Positions 28,685-38,538 of a stretch of DNA of 64,000 nt are shown piece after piece (position 1 is the first letter of the stretch; each line of letters opens with the position of its first letter). The translations under genes were made by a program, and so were the position numbers. The notes under the pieces are model-generated. The model was not told the origin of the DNA and ran no database searches. It worked only from the letters and a program-made list of their open reading frames with translations. The stretch comes from Mesorhizobium sp. INR15 (GTDB lineage: Bacteria > Pseudomonadota > Alphaproteobacteria > Rhizobiales > Rhizobiaceae): the NCBI RefSeq assembly GCF_015500075.1, contig NZ_CP045496.1, positions 4,970,001 through 5,034,000 of the forward strand. The letters run 5' to 3'.

Positions 28685-29611
28685 ATGAAACCGAAAATCT
28701 TCATCGACGGCGAACACGGCACCACTGGTCTGCAGATCAGGGCGCTGCTTGCCGAACGCGGCGATCTGGAAATCATCTCCATTCCGACCGAACGTCGCAA
28801 GGAGACGGCCGCCCGCGCCGAATTCCTCAATGCCGCCGATGTCGCGATCCTGTGCCTGCCAGACGACGCCGCGAAAGAGAGCGTGTCGCTGATCAGCAAC
28901 GACACCACCAAGGTCATCGACGCCTCGACCGCGCATCGTGTCGCCAAGGGCTGGGAATACGGCTTCGCCGAAATGGACAAAGCGCAAGCAAAGACCATCG
29001 CCTCGGCGAAGCGCGTCGCCAACCCGGGCTGCTGGCCGCAGGGGCCGATCGCCACTCTGCGTCCGCTGGTGGAGGCCGGGCTTTTGCCGGCGGATTTCCC
29101 GATCACCGTCAACGGCATTTCCGGCTATTCGGGCGGCGGCCGGCCGATGATCGAGGATTATGTCGCCAAGGGCGAGAATGCTTCGGAATTCCTGCCCTAC
29201 GGGCTGACGCTCCAGCACAAGCACGTGCCGGAACTCAGGGCCTATGCCAAGCTCTCGCATGATCCGATCATGCAGCCGGCGGTCGGCAATTTCGCGCAAG
29301 GCATGATCACCGTGGTGCCGCTGCAACTCGGCGGTTTAGACCGTGTGCCGACCGGCGCCGATTTGCACGCAGCGATCGCCGACCATTTCGCCGGCATCAA
29401 GGACGGCGTGGTCGAGGTGGCGCCCTATGCGCATCTGGAACGCATGCCGGAGATCGACCCCGAGATTTACAACGGCACCAACAAGATGAAGGTCTATGTC
29501 TTCGCCAACGACAGCCGGGCACAGGCGCTGCTGCTGGCGGTCTATGACAATCTCGGCAAGGGCGCTTCGGGCGCCGCCGTGCAGAACATGGACCTGATGC
29601 TCGGCCTCTAA
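28685..29611 (+). CDS. argC: N-acetyl-gamma-glutamyl-phosphate reductase, short (type 2) form
   Basis: 308 residues, the short ArgC type. NADP-binding GEHGTTGLQIR near residue 9 and the active-site Cys116 in VANPGCWPQG are clear. It reduces N-acetylglutamyl phosphate in arginine synthesis. Its last base overlaps the start of the kinase gene (TAATGG). Together with agmatinase the block concerns arginine-related metabolism. Confidence 0.94.
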   Translation: MKPKIFIDGEHGTTGLQIRALLAERGDLEIISIPTERRKETAARAEFLNAADVAILCLPDDAAKESVSLISNDTTKVIDASTAHRVAKGWEYGFAEMDKAQAKTIASAKRVANPGCWPQGPIATLRPLVEAGLLPADFPITVNGISGYSGGGRPMIEDYVAKGENASEFLPYGLTLQHKHVPELRAYAKLSHDPIMQPAVGNFAQGMITVVPLQLGGLDRVPTGADLHAAIADHFAGIKDGVVEVAPYAHLERMPEIDPEIYNGTNKMKVYVFANDSRAQALLLAVYDNLGKGASGAAVQNMDLMLGL

Positions 29612-30450
29612 TGGACCAGCCGATCTTCCCAACGCGCTGGCGTGTCAGCGCGCCTGAACTCATTGCCGAGACGTTCTCGAGCCGCATCTGGAAGGTGCTG
29701 CTCGCCGACGGCTCACCGGCGATCGTCAAGGCGTTGAAACCCTTCGACGATGTCGAAGACGAGCTACGCGGCGAGCACTATCTGGCCTGGCGGCGCGGCG
29801 AAGGCGCGGTGCGGCTGCTTGGCCGCGACGGTCACAGCATGCTGCTCGAATATGCCGGTGACAAATTGCTGTCGGATGTCCTCCATCGACAGGGAGACGA
29901 TGCCGCGACCGGGATTGCCGCCGAGGTGATGGCAAGGCTGTTCTCACCGTCCAGGCATCCCTTCCCGCCTGACCTGCAGCCGCTTCGGGACCGGTTCGTC
30001 AGCCTGTTCAAAAAGGCCAGAGCCGATCGCGATGCCGGCGAAAACAGTCCCTATGTCGAGGCAGCAGATATCGCCGAGCGGCGTTTGTCCAATCCGCACG
30101 AGATCAAGCCGCTGCATGGCGATCTACACCACGAAAACATCCTGCATGGACCGCGCGGCTGGCTGGCCATTGATCCGAAAGGCGTTCTGGGCGACCCCGG
30201 ATTCGACGCGGCGAACATGTTCTTCAACGCGCCCGGCCGTGACGAGCTTTGCAGCGATCCTGAGCGCATCGCCCACATGGCCGAGGTCTTCGCCGGGACA
30301 CTGGGCCAGACGCCGGCGGCCATCCTGGATCACGCAATCGCCTGGGGCTGCCTGTCGTCATCATGGCATCATGAGGACAAAAACGAGCCAGATGAAACTC
30401 GTGAATTGTCGATCACCCTGGCGATCCGGGCGGTACGGAGAAGCTTCTGA
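29611..30450 (+). CDS. aminoglycoside/hydroxyurea-type kinase family protein
   Basis: 279 residues of the APH(6)/hydroxyurea kinase family. The phosphotransfer core is visible: ATP Lys in PAIVKALK near 35, catalytic loop PLHGDLHHENIL near 168 (Asp and Asn) and the metal-binding IDPKGVLGDPGFDAANM near 187. Members phosphorylate streptomycin or other hydroxylated small molecules; the true substrate of chromosomal copies is seldom known. Coupled to argC by a 1-bp overlap. Confidence 0.85.
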   Translation: MDQPIFPTRWRVSAPELIAETFSSRIWKVLLADGSPAIVKALKPFDDVEDELRGEHYLAWRRGEGAVRLLGRDGHSMLLEYAGDKLLSDVLHRQGDDAATGIAAEVMARLFSPSRHPFPPDLQPLRDRFVSLFKKARADRDAGENSPYVEAADIAERRLSNPHEIKPLHGDLHHENILHGPRGWLAIDPKGVLGDPGFDAANMFFNAPGRDELCSDPERIAHMAEVFAGTLGQTPAAILDHAIAWGCLSSSWHHEDKNEPDETRELSITLAIRAVRRSF

Positions 30451-30533
30451 TGTGACGCGCCAAATGATGGAATTAACGATTTGTTCACCATGATTGGGTA
30501 CTGATAGGTCCTGGCTTTCACAAAGGATTTGTC

Positions 30534-30869
30534 ATGCTTGGTGCGATTTCGGCTTCCTCGCAGGCACAGCAGTATTCCGCACCCAGTTCATCCGACAACG
30601 CGGCTCAGGAAGCCGCGCTCGAAAAGCAGATCCAAGCCCTTAAGGATCAGGCCAAGGCAGCTCAGGATCAGGTTGATGCCGCCAAGCAGCAGCAGGATAT
30701 CGCGGCACTGCAGGCGAAGCTTGATGCATTGAAGGCCGCTGACGCAGCCAAAGCCGCCGACAAGGCCGCAAAAGCGGATCAAGGCCAATCCACGCCATCC
30801 GCAGCCGCGCTGCGTCAGGCCGAATTCGACGGTGAGAAGACGACGCCGTCGAACGCCTTCTGGATGTGA
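30534..30869 (+). CDS. small Ala/Gln-rich coiled-coil protein
   Basis: 111 residues. Residues 25-80 form an uninterrupted heptad-like stretch rich in Ala, Lys, Gln and Asp (EKQIQALKDQAKAAQDQV), strongly predicted coiled coil. No signal peptide or membrane segment is obvious. No family recognised. Its stop lies 12 bp from the convergent ctaA stop. Confidence 0.65.
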   Translation: MLGAISASSQAQQYSAPSSSDNAAQEAALEKQIQALKDQAKAAQDQVDAAKQQQDIAALQAKLDALKAADAAKAADKAAKADQGQSTPSAAALRQAEFDGEKTTPSNAFWM

Positions 30870-30880
30870 TCGGACAGAAC

Positions 30881-31972
30881 TCAGCCCCTCGGAGAGATTT
30901 CAGCCGGCAACGGGTAAGCACCTTTGGTGCCGCGCCAATGCGCGGCGGCAAAGCCCAGCACGACCAGCGCAAAACCCTGGTGGGTCAGCGCCATATGCAG
31001 CGGTACATGCATCAGCAGCGTGCCGATGCCGATCGAGGCCTGCACCAGCACCAAAAGGAACAGCAAGGCCGCGCGGCGAGCATGCGTTGAGCCCGGCAAC
31101 CGCCGACGTGTGGCAATCATATGCCAAAGCGCCACGGCAAACACCGTGTAGGCGCCGAGCCGGTGGATGAACTGCACCGTCTTCGGGCTCTCGAAGAAGT
31201 TGCGCCATGCCGGCTCGAGAATCAGCAGATCACTGGGGATCAACTTGCCATCCATCAACGGCCAGGTGTTGTAACTCAAACCGGCGTCCAGCCCGGCGAC
31301 CAGGCCGCCAAGGTAAATCTGGATCAGTGCCAGAAGCACGATGAAGCCGGCCAACCGCTGAGTCGAGCGATCGGCGGCGGGTTCGGAGTGTGGCGCAAGG
31401 CCTCGCGCCACCACCATGGTTGCCGTGAAGATCAGTGCGGCCAGCGTCAGATGCGTTGCCAGCCTGTACTGGCTGACCGACACCCGGTCCACGAGGCCGG
31501 ACGCCACCATCCACCAGCCGATAGCGCCTTGCAGACCGCCAAGAAGCAGAATGCCGGCCAGCTTGGGCGCGAGGCCAGGCTCGATGCGGCGCGTCGCCCA
31601 GAAGAACAGCAGCGGCAAGGCGAAGACCATGCCGACGCTGCGGGCAAGGATGCGATGCGCCCATTCCCACCAGAAGATCGACTTGAAGGCCTCGATGCTC
31701 ATGCCCTTGTTGAGCTCGGCATATTGCGGAATCTGCTGGTAGCGCAGGAATTCCTCCTGCCACTCGGCGTCGTTCAATGGCGGCACGACCCCATGGATCG
31801 GCTGCCATTGCGTGATCGACAGGCCGGAATCGGTAAGCCTGGTGGCGCCGCCGACCAGCACCAGCGCAAACAGCACCAGAAGCACCACATAGAGCCAGCC
31901 GCGCAGCAGCGCCCGGTTGTGCAGGTCGCGGTCGCGGTCCACGAAAGGCGCGGCAACTGAGATGGCAGCCAT
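30881..31972 (-). CDS. ctaA: haem A synthase
   Basis: 363 residues with eight predicted membrane segments. It oxidises haem O to haem A for cytochrome c oxidase. CtaA motifs: [18 protein letters not shown] near 46 and HR in [21 protein letters not shown] and QFIHRLGAY, giving the paired haem-ligand histidines. ATG 31972 (MAAISVA) is preferred over an upstream extension that lacks family similarity. Divergent from the DUF2842 gene. Confidence 0.93.
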   Translation of the reverse strand: MAAISVAAPFVDRDRDLHNRALLRGWLYVVLLVLFALVLVGGATRLTDSGLSITQWQPIHGVVPPLNDAEWQEEFLRYQQIPQYAELNKGMSIEAFKSIFWWEWAHRILARSVGMVFALPLLFFWATRRIEPGLAPKLAGILLLGGLQGAIGWWMVASGLVDRVSVSQYRLATHLTLAALIFTATMVVARGLAPHSEPAADRSTQRLAGFIVLLALIQIYLGGLVAGLDAGLSYNTWPLMDGKLIPSDLLILEPAWRNFFESPKTVQFIHRLGAYTVFAVALWHMIATRRRLPGSTHARRAALLFLLVLVQASIGIGTLLMHVPLHMALTHQGFALVVLGFAAAHWRGTKGAYPLPAEISPRG

Positions 31973-32127
31973 GGTGTTTTTCCGGCAGGTTGAGTTCGCG
32001 GATTGGTGAACCATCGCAATCCGGCTGGCAAGACCAGCCGGCGCGGCACGCCGTCGCGCCGCTTCAGGCGGGTTGCACGCATCTTCCGTTCGGCCTAATC
32101 GATAGCAATCAACGAGACCGCCCGCAT

Positions 32128-32343
32128 ATGCACACACGCGTCAAGAAACTGATCGGAGCCTTCCTGCTGGTGGCGCTGGTGATCGTCTATGCGCTGATCG
32201 CATCGATTTTCGCCGTGGCCCGGCTGTCGGAGTCCGGCCCTTTCGTACAATTCAGCTTTTTTCTGCTCAGCGGCCTGCTGTGGGTGCTGCCGGCGATGGG
32301 CATCATCAAATGGCTGATGCTGGAGCCACGGCCCAAGCGCTGA
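32128..32343 (+). CDS. DUF2842 small membrane protein
   Basis: 71 residues with two membrane segments (about 8-30 and 40-62) and a positive start MHTRVKK, ending [14 protein letters not shown]. Length and the conserved end match the alphaproteobacterial DUF2842 family of unknown function. It is divergent from ctaA, as expected of an inner-membrane protein perhaps linked to respiration. Confidence 0.8.
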   Translation: MHTRVKKLIGAFLLVALVIVYALIASIFAVARLSESGPFVQFSFFLLSGLLWVLPAMGIIKWLMLEPRPKR

Positions 32344-32511
32344 GCCTTCCGCCGCCAGTCCTCGTTTTCGCCAGCCCGGTGCCGGGCTCACAAACGCGAT
32401 TGTGATTTCGGGGAGCGGCAAACAAGAGACTATTGGTTGTGAAGGCGATGTCCGGCTGCCGCCGTCAACAGGCGTTTGATGGCATGGAACGTCCGCCCCA
32501 CCGAGGCAGGC

Positions 32512-32916
32512 ATGCTGAACGGAATTCTCCCCAGACTGGTCTTGGCTGTTGCGCTGCTCAGTGCAACATTCGCCGCGGCTGAAACCATCAATGTTTCCGA
32601 CGACCATGGCGGCAGCGTTGCCGCATATAGCCAACGATGGCAGGCCAACGCAAAGCGCGGTGTCGATGTACGCATCGTCGGCAAATGTCAGTCGGCGTGC
32701 ACTGTTCTGCTCGGCTACATTCCACGCAGCCGGATCTGTGTCACGCCGGCGGCGAGTTTCGGTTTCCATACCGCGCATCGCACTGATATGACCGCCCTGC
32801 TGTGGCGCGCCTACGCATCCGATATCAAAGGGTGGATCAATGCACATGGCGGCCTCACACCCGACTTCAAGTGGATGAGCGCACCGGATACCTATCGGTA
32901 TTTCCATAAATGCTGA
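32512..32916 (+). CDS. periplasmic ClpP-like protein (COG3904 type)
   Basis: 134 residues from ATG 32512, with a signal peptide (1-24, ending FAAAE). The segment VDVRIVGKCQSACTVLLGYIP resembles the G-x-C-x-SAC motif of COG3904 periplasmic proteins, which share the ClpP/crotonase fold and carry a Ser at the active-site position. SFGFHTA follows, giving a possible His. It could be a small periplasmic serine hydrolase, but a complete triad is not proved. The protein is short for the fold, so it may be a minimal version. Confidence 0.65.
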   Translation: MLNGILPRLVLAVALLSATFAAAETINVSDDHGGSVAAYSQRWQANAKRGVDVRIVGKCQSACTVLLGYIPRSRICVTPAASFGFHTAHRTDMTALLWRAYASDIKGWINAHGGLTPDFKWMSAPDTYRYFHKC

Positions 32917-32941
32917 CAGAGCCGCGCTTTGTCGCGGGTAG

Positions 32942-34000
32942 TCAGACCGTGACGAGCATCTTGCCGGCATTGGCCAGCGGCGTCGTCACGCCAGACAGCA
33001 TCGTGCGGATGTGAGCAAGGCTCTGATAGCGGCCGTTGACCGAAATGCGTGGCAGGGCGTGCAGGAAGCCCGCATGTTCGGCGCGCAGGACGCCGTGGCG
33101 CGTCGTCACCGCCGAGATATAGCCGGCATCACGGGCAAATCCCACCTCGCGGCAGCCCACGGCGCTGGCATAGCCATAGGGATAGGCGAGATGGCGCGGT
33201 TCCTCACCGAGTTCGGCTTGCAGCATCCGCCTGACGTCGCCGATCTCATGGCGTGCATCTGCCTCGGAAAGGCGCTTCAGATTGCTGTGATTGATCGTAT
33301 GCGCACCGATCGTCACCAGGGGGTGCGCGGCGATGCTTCGGATTTGGCTCCAATTCATCAGCGTTGCGACGCGGGGGGCGTCCGCGTCAACGCCATTCGC
33401 ACGCGCGAGTTCGCGCAGCACAGTGCGCAGGTCTTTCTCGGGGACCTCGGTGGTAAGATAGGCATGCAGACGTGCGATCGCCTGAAGCTTCCTGGCCGGA
33501 GTCGAGCAGTCGATCGCCTCAGGGCCTGCGGGCGTGGTCAGTGTCAGTCGGCCACTGGCGTTGACAATGTCCTCGACCACATCCCACCACAGATCGGCGG
33601 TACCATTGATCAGGCCGGGCGCGACATAGATGGTGATCGGCGCATCATGCTTCTCAAGCACCGGCAGCGCCTCGGTCATGTTGTCACGATAGGCATCGTC
33701 GGCGGTGATCGTCGCGAACTGGCCGCCCTTGCCACCCGCCTTGATGCGTTCTACCGCCTCGTCCATTGAGACGAATGCATAGCCCTGCGCCTTCATGTCG
33801 GCGATGACGGCGTCAAGAAATTCAGGAGCGATATTGAGATGCCGGTTGACGCTATCAGGCTTTTCCGGCGTCGCGGTCACGCGATGCAGCATCAGGATTG
33901 CGCCGATGCCGCCAATGAACGGCTTGGCCAGCGGTGCAAGGCCGGTATAGCGGGCGACATTCAGCGCCAGTTTCCGGATTGCCTCGCCTCCGTCGATCAT
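32942..34000 (-). CDS. polysaccharide deacetylase (NodB-homology) family protein
   Basis: 352 residues with a NodB-type domain. The metal motif appears as TADDAYRDN near residue 99 (usual TFDDGYRD; both Asp retained) and HTINHS near 243 (H-x-x-x-H). The last part holds HALPRISVNGR. It would remove N-acetyl or O-acetyl groups from a polysaccharide. Divergent from the CelD-type acetyltransferase at the edge of the exopolysaccharide locus, so it is likely part of that pathway. Confidence 0.85.
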   Translation of the reverse strand: MIDGGEAIRKLALNVARYTGLAPLAKPFIGGIGAILMLHRVTATPEKPDSVNRHLNIAPEFLDAVIADMKAQGYAFVSMDEAVERIKAGGKGGQFATITADDAYRDNMTEALPVLEKHDAPITIYVAPGLINGTADLWWDVVEDIVNASGRLTLTTPAGPEAIDCSTPARKLQAIARLHAYLTTEVPEKDLRTVLRELARANGVDADAPRVATLMNWSQIRSIAAHPLVTIGAHTINHSNLKRLSEADARHEIGDVRRMLQAELGEEPRHLAYPYGYASAVGCREVGFARDAGYISAVTTRHGVLRAEHAGFLHALPRISVNGRYQSLAHIRTMLSGVTTPLANAGKMLVTV

Positions 34001-34089
34001 TCATTCACCTTTTGCGCCTAGGCTAATGCAAGCACCTAATGCCTACGCGAACCCCCAAATTGCGATCAATACGCCCTAAGGATTGAGGT

Positions 34090-35319
34090 ATGGTTGACGC
34101 CGCTGCGTCATTTGACGGCATTCGGCTCGCGGCCACCGAAGCATCGTCGCGCGCACTGCCGCGAGATCAGGCCGGGCTGTCGATATCCGTCGTTTCCGCT
34201 GCTGGCCTTCCGGCCTATGCCGAGTTCTGCCGCACGGCCTTGTTTGCCCCGGCGCAGAGTGCTGCCTGGATCTTGAACTGGGCAACACAGGTGCGGCCGG
34301 ATGTGGTCCTGGCGATGCTGAGCGTCGATGACATGCCGGTGTTTTCATTGGCACTGGAGGTAACCCAGAGCGGGCCTTTCCGAATCGCGCGCTTCATGAG
34401 CGATCGCCATGCCAATGGCAATTTCGCCGCCGCGGACGCTGACTGGCTGGCCAAAGCGGATATGCCGGCTATCCGGTCGGTGCTGAGCGCAATCGCCAAG
34501 GCGCGCCCGGATATCGATCTTGTGGCGCTGGAGCGGCTGCTTCCCGACCTCGATGGCATCGCCAATCCGCTGGCATTGCTTCCTCACTTCGCCAGCCCCA
34601 ACCTGTCATTGGCCGTCGATCTGATCGGCGGCTTCGATGCGCTGCTCTCCCGCGCCAGCGGCAAACGCAAGCGCAAGAAGCACCGTTCACAGACGCGCAA
34701 GTTCGAGGTTGTCGGCAGCCACCGACGCATCGCGGCCGGCACGATGGACGAGGTGAACAGGCTTCTCGATGCCTTTTTCGAGATGAAGGAATTCCGCTTC
34801 CGTAAAATGGGCATCGCCAATGTCTTCGGCGACGATCAAGTACGCGCGTTCTTTCGCGTGCTGTTCACCGAAGCCCTAGCGGAGGACAAGCCGTCCTTCA
34901 TGCTGCACGGGCTCGAGGTCGCCGGCAAGCTCCGAGCCATCACCGGATCAAGCCGCTGTGGCAAGCGCCTCATCTGCGAATTCGGCGCCATCGCCGAGGA
35001 CGATCTCGGCCACACCAGCCCAGGCGATTTCCTGTTCTTCGACAACATCCTGGAAGCCTGTGAAACCGGCTTTGAAGTCTATGATTTCTCCGTCGGCGAC
35101 GAGCCCTACAAACGGCTATGGTGCGACATCGAAACACAGCATTTCGAGGTTCTGGTTCCGCTGACCCTCAAGGGACGCATGCTCGCGCTGGGACTTCGGC
35201 AAGCGGCGCGTCTGAAAGCCTTCATCAAGAACAGCCCCCTCATCTGGAAGCTGACAAAGATGCTGCGCCGCAAGGCGGCTGGCCAGCGCTCGGCGGCTCC
35301 CGCCGAGGACGACAATTAG
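34090..35319 (+). CDS. GNAT acetyltransferase, CelD/BcsL type (exopolysaccharide locus)
   Basis: 409 residues. The second half is the Acetyltransf_6 domain: GKRKRKKHRSQTRKFE near 195, FEMKEFRFRKMGI near 235, then DFLFFDNILEACETGFEVYDFSVGDEPYKRLW-type sequence with key DFS.GDEPYK. Probably acetylates or acylates a sugar of the exopolysaccharide. The basic KRKRKKHRSQTRK stretch is unusual but common to the family. Paralogue of the gene at 14207. Followed by the convergent co-polymerase gene. Confidence 0.78.
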   Translation: MVDAAASFDGIRLAATEASSRALPRDQAGLSISVVSAAGLPAYAEFCRTALFAPAQSAAWILNWATQVRPDVVLAMLSVDDMPVFSLALEVTQSGPFRIARFMSDRHANGNFAAADADWLAKADMPAIRSVLSAIAKARPDIDLVALERLLPDLDGIANPLALLPHFASPNLSLAVDLIGGFDALLSRASGKRKRKKHRSQTRKFEVVGSHRRIAAGTMDEVNRLLDAFFEMKEFRFRKMGIANVFGDDQVRAFFRVLFTEALAEDKPSFMLHGLEVAGKLRAITGSSRCGKRLICEFGAIAEDDLGHTSPGDFLFFDNILEACETGFEVYDFSVGDEPYKRLWCDIETQHFEVLVPLTLKGRMLALGLRQAARLKAFIKNSPLIWKLTKMLRRKAAGQRSAAPAEDDN

Positions 35320-35378
35320 AACCGAGCCGTATCCAATAGAACCGGATAGAAATCAGGGCGGTGTTCGGTCGTTCCGCC

Positions 35379-37706
35379 TCAGGCAGCCGAGCGATGCCCA
35401 GGTGCTGGTGCGCCAGGCGTCTCGTAGCCGACCGGCGTCACCAATGTCACGTCCGGGTAGCCATTCTCGATCAGCTTGACCGCGGCCTGCGCCACCTCTT
35501 CGTCGGGTTCCAGCATGGAAAGGAAGACCTCCGTGGCATCGCCAACCAGGCGGCCGATGCCTTGTGCGTCGGCAGGTCCGCATTCCACCACCACCAGATC
35601 GTAGGCCGTGGTCAACGACTGCATGATAATAGGCAGGCGGTCGGCGGCACGCATGGCACGGACCGGGTCGGCGGTGCCGACCGGGATGACGTGGCAGTCC
35701 GAATAGAGATCGGCATGGATCACATCGCTGAACTGCGCTTCGGAGGCCAGCAGATTGGTGATGCCGGGAAACAGGCCACTGTCCAGCATCGGCCGTGAGG
35801 CGGCGCCCGAAGCCGTCAGGTCAAGCAACAGCACGCGCAGTCCGGCGTCCGAGGCTTCGCGTGCCACCAGGACCGCCGACGCGGCTGCGTCATCGCCTTC
35901 AGGCGAAACGAAGATGGCACGGGCCGCGCCGCTGGCGATCACCTTTTCCGCAGCCTTCTCAATGTCGATTTCACCGAGCGTGGGACGCGCCGGTTCGGCC
36001 TTGGCGGCTGTTTGCACCGGCTCCGCGGCATCCGGCATCACGGCTGTATCAAGCGTCTTTGCCGCGTAGGGCATTGGGGCAGCATAGGGCGTTGGCGCTG
36101 GATTTGACGTGGCAGCCGTATATGGCACGGCGGCAGCGGCATAGCGTTCGGCTGCGCCATAGGGGTCAACGGCCACATATGGCTCGGGCTGGGTTTCGGA
36201 CGGATGTCCTGCCACTTCGTGGAATGCAGCCGGCTCTTGTGAGGCAGCGGGCTCCTGATGGACAGCTGGCATTGCCACCTCATCGATCCGCTCGAAGCGG
36301 GCACCGGTGGCCGGCCGCATGGCACGGCCCGAGAACAGCTCCCTCAGAAGCGTTGCAATCGCCATGATCAGCAGCGATGCGACGAAGGCGGCGCCAACAA
36401 TCGGCATGATCTTCGGGAAGTATGGCTCGGATGGCTCCTGCGCCCAGGAAAATACCCGGGCATCCACCGGCACATATTTGCGGTCGTTGCGCGAAGACGC
36501 CGCCAGGTAGTTGGCCTGGTATGTCTCTAGCTGCTGTCGCTTGGCGTTCGCCTCGCGCTGCAGCGCATCCAGCTCAACCTGTTGTTCGCCAGCGCGTGCC
36601 GATTCGGCCTTCAGCGTGTTGACGTCGGCGATAAGCTGGTTCTCGCGAGCCTGGGCGGTTTGCGCCTGGGTCACCAGCCCCTTCATGACCTTTTGCGCTT
36701 CGTTGCGGATCTGGCTGTCGAGATCGGCAAGCTGCGACTTCAACGCCCGAATGCGCGGATGATTGTCGAGCAGCGTCGTCGACAGATCGGCAATGTTGGC
36801 CTTGAGCTCAACCTGCCGCTCGCGCAGGCGCTGGATCAGATCGGAAGAAAGCACTTCAGGCACGGCATCGAGCGAGCCGCCATTCTGCAGCGCCTTGCGC
36901 ACGCTGTCGGCTGTGGCTTCCGCCGCCGCGCGATTGGCGCGGACCCGCGACAGTTCCGTCGACAATTCGGACAGCTGCTGGGTGGCCAGCACCGAATTGT
37001 TGCCGCCCATCAACAGGTCGGACTGCGAGCGGAAGGCCGCAACCTTTGCTTCCGCGTCCTTCACCTGCTTCTGCAGGTTAGCAACCTCCGGCCCGAGAAA
37101 GGCCGTGGCGGCGGAATTCGAATCGATCTTCGCGGCCCCCTGGGCCGCGATATAGGCTTCGGCTATGGCATTGGGGATGCTGGCGGCGAGTTTGGGATCC
37201 TGAGAGGAAAACTCGATGGCGATGACGCGGGATTTTTCGACGCTGTAGACATTCAGTTTCTCACGCATCTTTTTCAGCACGCGTTCGTCCGCCGGGATTT
37301 CCTGGGGGTCGCTTTTGAGGCCGGCGATAACGAGGAGCCGGCTGAGCGCCGACATGTTGGCGGCCTCGTCGAATTCAGGCAAGCGCGACAGATTGAGCTT
37401 CAATGCCACCTGCTTCAGGATATCGCTTGAAGAGATGACCTGGACCTGACTGGCCACCCCTTCTTCGTCAAGGATCGGCTTGTCGTTGTCGTTGGCGCCA
37501 TTGGGACGCGTGTAGGCGGATTCGCCCGTTTCGATCACAAGCCGCGTCTCGGCCTTGTAGTGCGGCTTGGCGAGCCAGGCCAACGCGAAGGCAAGACCGG
37601 TGACAACCAGCGCGACAACGAGAATGCGCAGCCAGTTCCGCGCCAGGCTGGCAAAGAGCTGCCTGAGATCAACGTCGACATCTGCGGCCGCGGATTGAAC
37701 GGACAT
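35379..37706 (-). CDS. Wzz/ExoP-like polysaccharide co-polymerase with degenerate kinase domain
   Basis: 775 residues. TM1 (27-46), Wzz domain, periplasmic coiled coil (about 205-395), the Pro-rich EPSEPYFPKIMP motif (424-435) and TM2 (436-455). A linker rich in Pro, Ala and Tyr follows (475-575; Tyr at 510, 516, 522, 529, 541 and 547), then a BY-kinase/ParA-like domain (575-775). In that domain the Walker A loop is replaced by VSPEGDDAAAS (600-610) with no GK[ST]; A' survives only as LLLDLTASG. There is no C-terminal Tyr cluster. It should control chain length and export of exopolysaccharide, without normal autokinase activity. Confidence 0.85.
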   Translation of the reverse strand: MSVQSAAADVDVDLRQLFASLARNWLRILVVALVVTGLAFALAWLAKPHYKAETRLVIETGESAYTRPNGANDNDKPILDEEGVASQVQVISSSDILKQVALKLNLSRLPEFDEAANMSALSRLLVIAGLKSDPQEIPADERVLKKMREKLNVYSVEKSRVIAIEFSSQDPKLAASIPNAIAEAYIAAQGAAKIDSNSAATAFLGPEVANLQKQVKDAEAKVAAFRSQSDLLMGGNNSVLATQQLSELSTELSRVRANRAAAEATADSVRKALQNGGSLDAVPEVLSSDLIQRLRERQVELKANIADLSTTLLDNHPRIRALKSQLADLDSQIRNEAQKVMKGLVTQAQTAQARENQLIADVNTLKAESARAGEQQVELDALQREANAKRQQLETYQANYLAASSRNDRKYVPVDARVFSWAQEPSEPYFPKIMPIVGAAFVASLLIMAIATLLRELFSGRAMRPATGARFERIDEVAMPAVHQEPAASQEPAAFHEVAGHPSETQPEPYVAVDPYGAAERYAAAAVPYTAATSNPAPTPYAAPMPYAAKTLDTAVMPDAAEPVQTAAKAEPARPTLGEIDIEKAAEKVIASGAARAIFVSPEGDDAAASAVLVAREASDAGLRVLLLDLTASGAASRPMLDSGLFPGITNLLASEAQFSDVIHADLYSDCHVIPVGTADPVRAMRAADRLPIIMQSLTTAYDLVVVECGPADAQGIGRLVGDATEVFLSMLEPDEEVAQAAVKLIENGYPDVTLVTPVGYETPGAPAPGHRSAA

Positions 37707-37964
37707 ACATCCCTACTCCGATACTGGATCAGGAAACACCGTAAACAACTATGGTAACTCAGCCGTTAAGATCACGGTAGGTTTTCGTTAGGATTTACTG
37801 ACAGGAAGCAAACAAGAAGCCCAAATTGACAAAAACTCTTGTCGGCGACCTCCGGAACGACCGCTCCCTTTACCGGCCATTAACCCTAACAGGATGATAA
37901 CGGACCCCGATCCTTAAAGTTTGCCGCAGCGCAAAAGCGGCCAGTCGAAGGTACCTGTCCGGTC

Positions 37965-38528
37965 ATGAAAAGCACTGCTCCCCTCCTCCGCGCGCTGCTT
38001 GCCGTATCGATGCTTGCCGGCTGCTCCAGCTACCGGCCAACCCCGGCCGCCTTCCATGAGGTGCTCGACCAGCCTTACCGTCTCGGCGCCGGCGACCGCA
38101 TCCGCGTTACGGTGTTCGAGCAGGAAGGCCTGACCAATACCTATAGTGTCGACCAGTCCGGCTATCTTTCCTTCCCGCTTGTCGGCGCCGTGCCGGCGCG
38201 CGGCCACACCGCCCAGCAAATGGAAAAGGAAATCGCTGACAAGCTGAGAAAAGGCTACTTGCGCGATCCAGATGTGTCGGTCGAAATCGATCGATACCGG
38301 CCAATCTTCGTCATGGGCGAAGTCGGCGCGGCCGGCCAATATTCCTATGTGCCGGGCCTTACGGTCCAGAAGGCCGTTGCGATTGCCGGCGGCTTCTCGG
38401 CCCGAGCGAACCAGGAGAGCGTCGACATCACCCGCGACATCAACGGCAAGGTGATGACCGGCCGGGTGGTCACCTCCGACCCGCTGCTGCCTGGCGATAC
38501 TGTCTACGTTCGCGAACGTCTGTTCTGA
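37965..38528 (+). CDS. Wza/ExoF-type polysaccharide export lipoprotein
   Basis: 187 residues. A lipoprotein signal ends at LAGC (lipidated Cys about 20). Then comes a poly_export domain (YRLGAGDRIRVTVF near 39) and an SLBB domain (FVMGEVGAAGQYSYVPGLTVQKAV near 115). It forms the periplasmic/outer-membrane channel partner of the Wzz co-polymerase. It is divergent from that gene across 258 bp that must hold both promoters. The next gene, a glycosyltransferase, begins 10 bp after its stop. Confidence 0.9.
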   Translation: MKSTAPLLRALLAVSMLAGCSSYRPTPAAFHEVLDQPYRLGAGDRIRVTVFEQEGLTNTYSVDQSGYLSFPLVGAVPARGHTAQQMEKEIADKLRKGYLRDPDVSVEIDRYRPIFVMGEVGAAGQYSYVPGLTVQKAVAIAGGFSARANQESVDITRDINGKVMTGRVVTSDPLLPGDTVYVRERLF

Positions 38529-38538
38529 CGAACACCAC

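Noticed and set aside
27228..28685. 485-codon minus-strand frame opposite agmatinase
   Set aside because: Shadow of speB, which has all metal-binding motifs on the plus strand.
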